From Bacteroidales bacterium (GTDB taxonomy: Bacteria; Bacteroidota; Bacteroidia; Bacteroidales; JAADJA01), in assembly GCA_020052415.1 (NCBI GenBank), contig JAGVPB010000066.1, positions 30,209 through 94,208 of the forward strand: a stretch of DNA of 64,000 nt. Direction: 5' to 3'. Position 1 is the first letter of the stretch; each line of letters opens with the position of its first letter. The translations under genes and the position numbers were made by a program. The notes under the pieces are model-generated. The model saw nothing but the letters and a program-made list of their open reading frames with translations, searched no databases and was not told where the DNA came from. Of the stretch, positions 26,204-33,935 are shown one piece after another.

Positions 26204-27799
26204 TCAAAACCCATTCAATTTCATAGTAACAGTAGGTATCAGAAGCAGCCAGCCTATGATTGCGAGAACCATAAGAAAGAAGAAAATGAATTTGAACCAT
26301 TTCGCAAACGGAACCCGTGCTATTCCGAGCACACCGATCAATACGCCTGAAGTGGGTGCGATCATTTCGGTAAATCCCGTTCCAAACTGAAAAGCGGTAA
26401 TCATAGCCTGACGCGAAAGTCCGATGATGTCGGAAAAATCGGTCATAATGGGAATTGTTAAGGCCGCTTTTGCAGAACCGGATGTAATGATCAGGTTCAA
26501 TGCTGATACAAAAACATACATCACGGAAACGGCTGAAAACTTTCCTGTATTTTCCAATCCTGCAGAAAGCGAATTCAAGATAGTGTCAATGATCTGACCA
26601 TTATTCAGTATCGCAATAATACCTCCGGCAAAACCGACTACCAGGGATGCAGAAACAATATCCTTTACTCCACTGATAAAGGATTTTGTCAGGGTTGATG
26701 TAGAGTAACCCAACGCAAATCCGGTTGCAATACCCAAAGCAAGAAACAACGCAGCGATTTCTTCCAGATACCAGTCAAATCCAAGCACTCCGACAATCAA
26801 AAAAAGAATGGTAAAGCCAAGGAGGTTTATAATGAAAAAGTGCACCGATTTACGCAGGGTAATATAGCTTGTAATAAGATACAGTCCGGTAAGTACAGGC
26901 AATACCGGCCATGTTACGGTTGACAGGCCAAGCTTCATGGGATTGGTTGGAAATACGAATGAATAAATAATTAGAACGACAAAGATCAAACCGGCCACGA
27001 TCCATGCCGAAAGCGGTGTATAATATTGTATGGCTTCGATATCCCCAGTCTGGTTCAATCGCCAGTATTCGTCTTCACGGTACATAATTGATTTTTGGGG
27101 ATTCTTTTTTATACGGGCTGCATACCAAAGGATAAAAACAATGCTGATTGTGGTAATAATGAACCAGCATACTGTTCTGTATTCAATTCCTGAAAACAAT
27201 GGCACACTCGCGAGTCCCTGTGCAATACCTATGGTAAACGGATTTAATATGGCTCCCGCAAAACCGACATGAGCAGCGAAATAACATAAACACACTCCCA
27301 CCAGAGAATCATAACCCATCTTAATGGCGAGAGGAACAAAGATGGCGATAAAGGCGAGAGTTTCCTCGCTCATCCCGAACACCGCTCCAAATATACTGAA
27401 GATGATCATCACAAGCACCATAATAATATTGTTCACTCCCAGCCAGCCGATCATCCTGAACTTTTCGAACTTTTTGGTTGACATCAGAAACGCGATCATA
27501 CCGATATCAATGGCTTTGCTTTCGTTCATGATCCAGAAAGCGCCGCCGATAATCAGGATAAAGACCACGATATGCGACATATTATTAAACCCCTCATAAA
27601 AAGCAGAAAAAATCTGCCATGTCTGAGGCTGGCTTTCGGCGGGTTTGTATGAACCGCTTACGATCACGCTACGCTCGACTCCATTTACGGTAACTGTTTG
27701 CCGGTCGTAGCGCCCGCCGGGAATGATCCAGGTAAGAATGGCGGAAATAATGATAATGGAAAATACAAGGACGTAGGTATGCGGTAATTTCTTAAACAT
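26204..27799 (-). CDS. YfcC family (DcuC-like) transporter
   Basis: 531 residues with about 12-13 transmembrane segments. It opens with a helix ending in AILTWIIPGGRYDR, the hallmark of the YfcC/C4-dicarboxylate anaerobic carrier family, and includes FGMSEETLAF and SGSAKAALTIPIM. Family members are annotated either as dicarboxylate carriers or as basic amino acid antiporters, so the substrate is unsettled. It is the last gene of a co-directional group with two secreted peptidases upstream, which favours uptake of amino acids or small peptides. A TACATTTG box may give it an extra promoter. Confidence 0.85.
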   Translation of the reverse strand: MFKKLPHTYVLVFSIIIISAILTWIIPGGRYDRQTVTVNGVERSVIVSGSYKPAESQPQTWQIFSAFYEGFNNMSHIVVFILIIGGAFWIMNESKAIDIGMIAFLMSTKKFEKFRMIGWLGVNNIIMVLVMIIFSIFGAVFGMSEETLAFIAIFVPLAIKMGYDSLVGVCLCYFAAHVGFAGAILNPFTIGIAQGLASVPLFSGIEYRTVCWFIITTISIVFILWYAARIKKNPQKSIMYREDEYWRLNQTGDIEAIQYYTPLSAWIVAGLIFVVLIIYSFVFPTNPMKLGLSTVTWPVLPVLTGLYLITSYITLRKSVHFFIINLLGFTILFLIVGVLGFDWYLEEIAALFLALGIATGFALGYSTSTLTKSFISGVKDIVSASLVVGFAGGIIAILNNGQIIDTILNSLSAGLENTGKFSAVSVMYVFVSALNLIITSGSAKAALTIPIMTDFSDIIGLSRQAMITAFQFGTGFTEMIAPTSGVLIGVLGIARVPFAKWFKFIFFFLMVLAIIGWLLLIPTVTMKLNGF

Positions 27800-27820
27800 A
27801 TATGAAACTTTTTAGGAGTC

Positions 27821-27828
27821 CAAATGTA
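27821..27828 (-). promoter_or_regulatory. Possible internal promoter before the YfcC-type gene
   Basis: Minus strand TACATTTG, exact TAnnTTTG, 22 bp upstream of the ATG in the 46-bp intercistronic gap. It lacks a clear -33 TTG. Confidence 0.33.
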
Positions 27829-27845
27829 AAGAAAAACCTGAATTC

Positions 27846-29000
27846 CTACCTGGTGAAATGAAGATTTATGAGAACAATTTCCGGCCTGTTCCCTATCCTT
27901 ACCGGAGGCCCCCAACCGCCATAACCTGAAGAAACATAAACATGGGTATTGCCTCTCTTTTTGTAACCCCAGCTAACCTCATAAATGGCTTTTGTCAGGT
28001 AATTCAGCGGCCATAGTTGTCCGTGATGCGTATGGCCTGAAAGGGTCAGGTCAATTCCTAATTCTTCCTTTTTATCCAGCTCAAAAGGCTGATGATCCAA
28101 CAGGATCAGGGGAAAACTTTTATCGGTGCCGCTCATGATTTCTTCCATGGATTTTCTGGGTTTGCCCATAAATCTTGGCCTGTCGCGGTCCTCTCTGCCG
28201 ATCAGGTAAAAACTTTCACTGATCCGTATAGATGAATCCCGGATCATCTTTATGCCATGATCTGTAAGATACCGACATGCCGGTTCAGCTCCGCCGATAT
28301 ACTCGTGGTTACCTGTAATGGCATAAATTCCCAGAGGAGCCGACAATTTTTTCAGCGAGTCTCCGAGATTGTTCCGGATTACAGGTGCAAGGTCTTCGTC
28401 AACCACATCACCACCCAAAAGGATAAGGTCAGCATTCAGTTGGTTGATGCGGTTCACAAATCCGTTTGCCCGCCGGGGTCCGATCACGGTTCCCAGGTGA
28501 ATATCGGAAGCAAAGGCAATCTTGAGATCTTTATAATCACCAGCCTTTTTATCAATGGTCAGATCAAGTTCTTTAATCCGGGGGATCAGAGAATTGACAA
28601 ATCCTGCGATAATTAAAACAAAGACAATTCCGCAAACCGACCAAAAGGCCGCTTGCCTGAACTGTAATGTCCGTGTCATTTCAGGAAGAAAATGAAATGG
28701 CAGATTCACAAGCCGGATGAGATCAATGGTAAGAGAAATCAGAAAAAAATAGAAAAATGCAGCAAGCCAAAATGAACCGATCCATGTAAAGATATCGGAA
28801 ACCGGCGATAACCATACTCTCTCAAGAAAACGGGCCAGCGGATAGGAAGCTGCCAAAAAAATGAAGATCCCCCTGAACCACAGCCGGGCTGCAGTACCCT
28901 GCGGGAATGCCAGGATCCCCTTGCTGTAGATGTAAAGGTTCAGCAGTGTAAATATCGCAATTACGATAGAGAAAAAGATAATAAACTGAATGTTTCGCAT
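27846..29000 (-). CDS. Membrane-anchored metallophosphoesterase
   Basis: 384 residues. The first ~145 contain about four to five membrane helices. The calcineurin-like domain follows, with FASDIHLGT (Asp, His), LLGGDVVDE, ITGNHEYIGG and LSGHTHHGQLWP, all metal-binding motifs intact. This is the YkuE/YaeI-like architecture. The substrate is unknown; phospholipid or UDP-sugar pyrophosphate are known substrates of relatives. It lies in a group with the M14 and C69 peptidases and the YfcC transporter. A 7-bp hairpin sits just before its ATG. Confidence 0.9.
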   Translation of the reverse strand: MRNIQFIIFFSIVIAIFTLLNLYIYSKGILAFPQGTAARLWFRGIFIFLAASYPLARFLERVWLSPVSDIFTWIGSFWLAAFFYFFLISLTIDLIRLVNLPFHFLPEMTRTLQFRQAAFWSVCGIVFVLIIAGFVNSLIPRIKELDLTIDKKAGDYKDLKIAFASDIHLGTVIGPRRANGFVNRINQLNADLILLGGDVVDEDLAPVIRNNLGDSLKKLSAPLGIYAITGNHEYIGGAEPACRYLTDHGIKMIRDSSIRISESFYLIGREDRDRPRFMGKPRKSMEEIMSGTDKSFPLILLDHQPFELDKKEELGIDLTLSGHTHHGQLWPLNYLTKAIYEVSWGYKKRGNTHVYVSSGYGGWGPPVRIGNRPEIVLINLHFTR

Positions 29001-29006
29001 ATCAAA

Positions 29007-29029
29007 GCCTGGTCAGGAATTCACCAGGC
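29007..29029 (-). other. Intercistronic hairpin before the metallophosphoesterase start
   Basis: GCCTGGT (29007-29013) and ACCAGGC (29023-29029) form a perfect 7-bp stem with a 9-nt loop. It lies in the 42-bp gap between the M14 peptidase stop and the next ATG at 29000. No U-tract suited to termination follows on the minus strand (TTTGAT only). It may act in mRNA processing or translation control. Confidence 0.5.
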
Positions 29030-29042
29030 AGTATTAGATTTT

Positions 29043-31676
29043 TTATTGTAATTTTTTTAATAGCAGTGAATTAAATAACAGCTTGAACGTTCCCTGCGTT
29101 GAAGCTCTGAACTGAGGACTGAATGACATCAGTACAAGCTGTCCCCTTCCCTTTTTTAACCAGATCATGGCTGATTTGTTCGCAAGGGTTTCCTCCTTTT
29201 CAATATATCCGCTTATCAGTAAGTCTTTTTCAGGGAAATGCGCAATCACCCTGCGGTCCATGTCGAAGACAGGCACTGAAGTAGTAAAAACCGGGCTCCC
29301 CTGGAAAAGAATTCCGGCTTCTTCCGGCATTCCCCAGGTAAGCGGATTGTCCCCCGCCAGCTCCACTTTAACCAGGGATCCGGGACAATACAATCCCTGC
29401 TTTGTGAGCTCATCGGCAACATTCCTGAAGGGAAGCCTGAACTCCTCCTTCACTTCATCGCTGTTACCGACTTTTATTTGAAGTACATTGTCAAATATAG
29501 GAACCGATTCACCCCAGGAAATGATTATCCCACCGTTGTCCAGAAAATTCATAAGGTTATCCATTCCCTTAATCCCCAAACCTTTGGTATATTCAGGAGG
29601 ATAATTACTGAGATAGAAGTTTTCACCCCGCTTGAATTTCCCATCCTTAATTATATCCGCGCCTTCGCTGGGAAACACTACCATATCGAATTTGTCTTTC
29701 AGGTTTGCTTTTTCAAAATCCTGGGGTCTCAACACCGAATAAGGAATTCCATAGTCATCAAACAGAAATCTTGTCCATCCGGCATCCAAATCCTGAAACC
29801 ACGATTCAACCAGGGCAATCCGGGGCATCTTAATTTCTTCCAGATCTGTAGCAAGGTTTTGTTTCAATGGAACAGGCGATATATTCAGCTGATTAAAAAG
29901 CGAATCTTTGTACGAATTGGTTGCTATAATAAAACTGCCGGCCGGAAAAAGTTCATTTTCAAAAGTTACATCCCGAATTAACCGTTTAACTTGCATCCCC
30001 AGCGACATAGCAACAAAAGCCGCTTTATAGCTCTCATTATTCCGGGAAGTGAAAAGAAAAATAGTTTGGTTCGCTTCAAATTCGGATTTTAATTGATAAT
30101 CACTTTCGATCGGATTTAATGAATTTTCAAGCTCCTTCGATCGGACAGAAATCTCAAAAGATTTTACACCCCTATGCAGGGGTAACGACCAGCTTGTATT
30201 GCCATATGGCTTTATGGCTTCTCCACCCGGAGTATAGTGCCTTAACGGATATTCCTGTGGTTCGAAAATCTCTTTAATCAGCGGACGGAAAGGCTGCGCA
30301 AGGGGAACGACAATATCGCCTTTGTGGTAATTCACATTTTCAAGTACCAATTCATTTTTCAATTCAAAAACGCTGATGCCATGTTCCCGCAGCAAGTTGA
30401 CAGTGCCGGCAAGTTCGCTCTGGTCGCTTTGATTCAGCGGCATAATGAAATAAAACGGAGCTTCTGATTTTCCTTTATTAACCTCACTACGGCATAAATC
30501 ATTTCTGAATTTCAGAATTTCCTCCCGATGAGATGATGCGGTTTTCAACATTGACAAGGTGGATGAAATCTCATACTTTACGATGTCCTCAAGCCCCCAC
30601 CAACCTCCTTCCCAGGGCAACGGCATATTAACGCTTTTTTTATGTTCGGATAAACCTTTGCCCACAACCGACATTTCATTCGGCTCAATAAAAACTGGCG
30701 TTGCTGTCTGTGCATTGGCAGCTTCTGTTAACATGCCGATGACATTTGTCCAAACACATGTTCCGGTTGAACCCGGCCAAAAATCATCGAATACATAACG
30801 CTGTGCAATACCGGCTAAGCTGTCACTGGTCATGTCCTTGATCATATTGGTGCCGAAAATACCGATCCAGTTCCATAAACTTGCATCCACATTTTCAGCA
30901 ATCGGATCATGGGATGGCGGCACAACATACCTGACGCCGGATGATCCCATCTGATGCTTTTGAACCGCAACCTGTGGAAACCAATCTTTATTGTAAATAG
31001 CGGCAATGGCGCGAGTATCCGTTTGGCTCAAGGTTACAAAATCCCGGTTATTATCGTGACCGATATACTTATGATAAACTCCCGGCATATCGCTGCCTTC
31101 GTACTTCGTGCCTTTATATTTGTAATAATTTTCCACGATCATATCCATTCCATCAGGGTTATGACAGGGAACCATCATGTAAACTACATTTTCGAGCCAG
31201 TTAAGTTTGTTTTCATCTGTAGTTACAGCCAGGTCATAAGCAATAAGCGGAGCAGACTGCGAAGGACCGACTTCTCTCGAATGCATGGAAAGAGCAGCCA
31301 TAACAAAAACTCTACCCTTGCCGAATAATTCAGTTCTTTGGTCATCCGGAATTTCAGGATCAAGAGCAAGCCTTTTGTTTAGACTTTTTAATTCATCAAG
31401 ACTGGCAATATTTTCAGGCGATGAAATGAAACAGATATACATCGGTTTATCAAAAGGCGACTTCCCGATTTCAATCATTTTTACCCTTTCTGATTTTACA
31501 TCAAGGGTGTCCAGGTATTCAATCAGTTTCTCATAATTGATAAGTTCGCGGTTGGTTCCGGGCTTAAATCCAAAGAATTCTTCCGGGGATAGTACTTTTT
31601 CCTGCGCCTTAAGAACCATAAGGCTTACGGCATAAATCAAACCCGCTATTAAAATGGATTTTATCAGTGCTGACAT
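29043..31676 (-). CDS. Secreted M14 family zinc carboxypeptidase
   Basis: 877 residues. An N-terminal hydrophobic segment (about 5-22) acts as signal peptide. The M14 domain fills roughly the first 370 residues. Zinc ligands His132 and Glu135 lie in ALSMHSREVG, with the third His probably in QKHQMGSSGVRY. GMLTEAANAQTATP supplies the candidate catalytic Glu. The remaining ~500 residues hold an amidotransferase-like beta domain (MVFPSEGADIIK, NFLDNGGIIISWGES), as often seen in the long Bacteroidota M14 proteins. It starts 12 bp after the C69 gene, so the two are cotranscribed. Confidence 0.92.
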   Translation of the reverse strand: MSALIKSILIAGLIYAVSLMVLKAQEKVLSPEEFFGFKPGTNRELINYEKLIEYLDTLDVKSERVKMIEIGKSPFDKPMYICFISSPENIASLDELKSLNKRLALDPEIPDDQRTELFGKGRVFVMAALSMHSREVGPSQSAPLIAYDLAVTTDENKLNWLENVVYMMVPCHNPDGMDMIVENYYKYKGTKYEGSDMPGVYHKYIGHDNNRDFVTLSQTDTRAIAAIYNKDWFPQVAVQKHQMGSSGVRYVVPPSHDPIAENVDASLWNWIGIFGTNMIKDMTSDSLAGIAQRYVFDDFWPGSTGTCVWTNVIGMLTEAANAQTATPVFIEPNEMSVVGKGLSEHKKSVNMPLPWEGGWWGLEDIVKYEISSTLSMLKTASSHREEILKFRNDLCRSEVNKGKSEAPFYFIMPLNQSDQSELAGTVNLLREHGISVFELKNELVLENVNYHKGDIVVPLAQPFRPLIKEIFEPQEYPLRHYTPGGEAIKPYGNTSWSLPLHRGVKSFEISVRSKELENSLNPIESDYQLKSEFEANQTIFLFTSRNNESYKAAFVAMSLGMQVKRLIRDVTFENELFPAGSFIIATNSYKDSLFNQLNISPVPLKQNLATDLEEIKMPRIALVESWFQDLDAGWTRFLFDDYGIPYSVLRPQDFEKANLKDKFDMVVFPSEGADIIKDGKFKRGENFYLSNYPPEYTKGLGIKGMDNLMNFLDNGGIIISWGESVPIFDNVLQIKVGNSDEVKEEFRLPFRNVADELTKQGLYCPGSLVKVELAGDNPLTWGMPEEAGILFQGSPVFTTSVPVFDMDRRVIAHFPEKDLLISGYIEKEETLANKSAMIWLKKGRGQLVLMSFSPQFRASTQGTFKLLFNSLLLKKLQ

Positions 31677-31688
31677 ATTTGTAATAAA

Positions 31689-33326
31689 TTAAAATTTCTC
31701 ATCATATTTTGTCCAGAGGAAGTCTCCTAATTCCCAGGCTTTTTTGAGGACTTTTTCCCCCCATTCATTGGTATAACCGGTCAGGTAATTAATTGTTTTA
31801 TCCCGATTTTCAGGGTCATATAAGCCAAGCGCTTTTTGGTCAACCAGCTTTTGATTAAGTAAGAGTTCCTTTTGCCAGGGAATCCATACTGCATCAACAT
31901 CCTTGCGCATGTCGCCCCAGCGCTGGGCTGTAAGTGTTCCAAGCCGGTTAAAAACCCACCAGGCAGAGGTTGAGGAAAATCCGGTTTTCCGCCCATCAAC
32001 TTTGTAGCTTGCCGGCAGATCAGTTACCGAACAATATACCGGTACATAAATTGAAGTCGCAACATTATCCATAGCGATCCACGCGACGCCCCCGATTTCA
32101 TCCGGCAACCAGCTTCTGCACTGAAGAATGGTGGCATACATGGTGTACCAGCGGGCAATTGTCCTTTCACCGAGAAATTGAATGTCGCCGGTCTTTTTAT
32201 TCACATCATACCAGCCTCCCTGCACATTTTGTATTTCAAGCTGATCATAAGGCAAAAAGGGATTTGCCATGGGAGAAACTACTGTTTTTCCTTCTTTATT
32301 TTTTGTTGTGATCAGCCGGGTCATATCATAAGGCGTTCCTTCATAATAATCTTTGAAAACCGAAACCAGCTTTTCAAGAGTAACCAAAGAATCAGGTTTG
32401 ACCGAAAAAGGATAGTTTTCTGAATTGGGATCAAGCTTTAGCGAAGGCACCAACAAGTCGAAAACCCGCCATTCTCTTCTTCTCGAAGCAACAGATTCGC
32501 GGCTTTCGGGAGCATAAGCATAACAAAACCGGAATTTTTCTTTTGCCGGATTCCACCAGCCGCTATCCTTTGCAACCTGGAAAACATTGGCTGATGCTAT
32601 AAAATAATCTTTATTCTTCAGGTCAATCTCTTTAATGGTGCTGGCATTGGCATTCACACCAACATGGTCATCAGGTACCCGCTGGGCAGCCCAGACAGAT
32701 CCTTTCAGTCCTTTTCCGGGTCCAACTATCTCAAAATGCCAGACTTCATTTTTATCAGCAATGGTAAGGCATTCCCCGGCGTCTATCCAGCCATATTGCA
32801 GGGTTAATTCACCCGCCAGTTTTATTGCTTCCCTTGCTGAAGTACATCTTTCCGCCATTAACTGACAAAGACGCTGACAATCAATAAGTCCGTTATCCGA
32901 TTGAAGGGCCTCTCTCCCGCCAAATGTAGATTCACCGATGGCCAGTTGCTTTTCGTTCATACAGGGATAAGCTGAATTGATAAAAGCATAAGTGTGCTCT
33001 ACCTGAGGAATTTCACCAATGGGAATATTGGAATATGACGGCATGGCAGTGGTGTCGCAGGCAACCCGTTTATACATCGTTGTCTTTGCTCCGGGCTGGT
33101 GGTCTGAGGCTGGTTCGATCGAGATATTTGACCTTGTCCGGTGGCTGTCATCAGTATGGGATGTAAAAACCGAGCCATCAATACTTGCTGATTTTCCTAC
33201 AGTTATTGAAGTGCAGCCATCCGGGACCGAACCGACCCAATCCGTTTTGTCAACCTGGGCAAATCCTCCCCAAACAAAAGCAATATTCCAAATAATTAAA
33301 CAAGTTATTATTCTCATGTTAATCAT
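31689..33326 (-). CDS. Secreted C69 family dipeptidase
   Basis: 545 residues; an ATG at 33317 is an equally possible start. A signal peptide covers about residues 1-24. The C69 Ntn-hydrolase begins around GCTSITVGKSASIDGSVF with Cys38 as the candidate nucleophile. About 14 residues lie between the signal cleavage region and Cys38, so a short propeptide must be removed if Cys is to be N-terminal. Family members cleave dipeptides. It heads the group with M14, metallophosphoesterase and the YfcC transporter. No TAnnTTTG box is seen upstream, only repeats. Confidence 0.9.
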   Translation of the reverse strand: MINMRIITCLIIWNIAFVWGGFAQVDKTDWVGSVPDGCTSITVGKSASIDGSVFTSHTDDSHRTRSNISIEPASDHQPGAKTTMYKRVACDTTAMPSYSNIPIGEIPQVEHTYAFINSAYPCMNEKQLAIGESTFGGREALQSDNGLIDCQRLCQLMAERCTSAREAIKLAGELTLQYGWIDAGECLTIADKNEVWHFEIVGPGKGLKGSVWAAQRVPDDHVGVNANASTIKEIDLKNKDYFIASANVFQVAKDSGWWNPAKEKFRFCYAYAPESRESVASRRREWRVFDLLVPSLKLDPNSENYPFSVKPDSLVTLEKLVSVFKDYYEGTPYDMTRLITTKNKEGKTVVSPMANPFLPYDQLEIQNVQGGWYDVNKKTGDIQFLGERTIARWYTMYATILQCRSWLPDEIGGVAWIAMDNVATSIYVPVYCSVTDLPASYKVDGRKTGFSSTSAWWVFNRLGTLTAQRWGDMRKDVDAVWIPWQKELLLNQKLVDQKALGLYDPENRDKTINYLTGYTNEWGEKVLKKAWELGDFLWTKYDEKF

Positions 33327-33349
33327 ATTTTTATTTTAGCGAAACTCCA

Positions 33350-33382
33350 AACAATTTAACAATAAAACAATTTAACAATTTA
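33350..33382. repeat. Short tandem repeat upstream of the C69 gene
   Basis: Two to three direct copies of an ACAATTTAACAAT-type unit occupy the gap between the C69 dipeptidase and the GNAT gene. It resembles the low-complexity stuttering found elsewhere in this window. Confidence 0.55.
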
Positions 33383-33829
33383 TTTCACCCACTCATACAT
33401 CCTGTAATGATCACCATCCATCCCGATCCTTGAGTAAACTTCCATTGCGTTTATATTTGTTCGAACAACATAAAGCCGCAATCCCATGTATTTGTCAGAA
33501 GCCAGTACTTCAGATTTAATATGACGATACATTGCCTTAAATATTCCTTTATTTCTGAAGCCGGCTTCGACAAACAAGGATTGGATCCACAAAAAAGTTC
33601 CGTCACGCCAATCGCTCCATTCAGGGGTCAGCATCATTGAAGCAACAACTTTGCCGTCAGATTCAGCAACTATGTAAAATCCCTTTCCCGGATCAGCAAA
33701 TACAGCTGAAACTCCTTTAAACAATATTCCGGCATCGAGGCTGAGGGCTTCAGTCTCCGACGCCATTATTTGCTGAAATTCAGCGATCCGGTCTATATCT
33801 GAAATTGTGGCTTTTCTAATATTGATCAT
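33380..33829 (-). CDS. GNAT family N-acetyltransferase
   Basis: 149 residues with the acetyl-CoA binding region in SLFVEAGFRNKGIFKAMYRHIK (an R/Q-x-x-G-x-G/A variant) and a C-terminal YSRIGMDGDHYRMYEW tail. It acetylates an unknown amine; relatives act on small molecules or protein N-termini. It is divergent from the PurF-like gene. A TAGCTTTG box ends 5 bp before its ATG. Confidence 0.9.
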   Translation of the reverse strand: MINIRKATISDIDRIAEFQQIMASETEALSLDAGILFKGVSAVFADPGKGFYIVAESDGKVVASMMLTPEWSDWRDGTFLWIQSLFVEAGFRNKGIFKAMYRHIKSEVLASDKYMGLRLYVVRTNINAMEVYSRIGMDGDHYRMYEWVK

Positions 33830-33834
33830 CAGGG

Positions 33835-33842
33835 CAAAGCTA
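33835..33842 (-). promoter_or_regulatory. -7 element abutting the GNAT start
   Basis: Minus strand TAGCTTTG, exact TAnnTTTG, ends 5 bp before the first base of the ATG at 33829. A -33 TTG is not evident. Confidence 0.3.
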
Positions 33843-33867
33843 AGGAAAATGCTTCATATTAAAATAG

Positions 33868-33875
33868 TATTTTTG
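33868..33875 (+). promoter_or_regulatory. -7 element for the PurF-like gene
   Basis: TATTTTTG, exact TAnnTTTG. The predicted transcript start near 33882 gives a leader of about 54 nt that contains the palindrome at 33903-33921. The upstream -33 TTG is not evident. Confidence 0.42.
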
Positions 33876-33902
33876 CCGTTGAATTTTGAGGCTAAATTAT
33901 TA

Positions 33903-33921
33903 AAAGCGATTGAATCGCTTT
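33903..33921 (+). promoter_or_regulatory. Perfect palindrome in the PurF-like leader (operator or attenuator)
   Basis: AAAGCGATT and AATCGCTTT flank a single central G, so the 19 bp are an exact palindrome apart from the centre. As RNA it forms an 8-bp stem with a 3-nt loop, followed after CAGG by five U (33926-33930), 15 bp before the start codon. It could be a protein operator just downstream of the transcript start, or a weak attenuator of the gene. Confidence 0.55.
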
Positions 33922-33935
33922 CAGGTTTTTAATTC

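Noticed and set aside
29478..29981. 167-codon plus-strand frame within the M14 peptidase gene
   Set aside because: It is the antisense shadow of a well-supported gene and has no family features.
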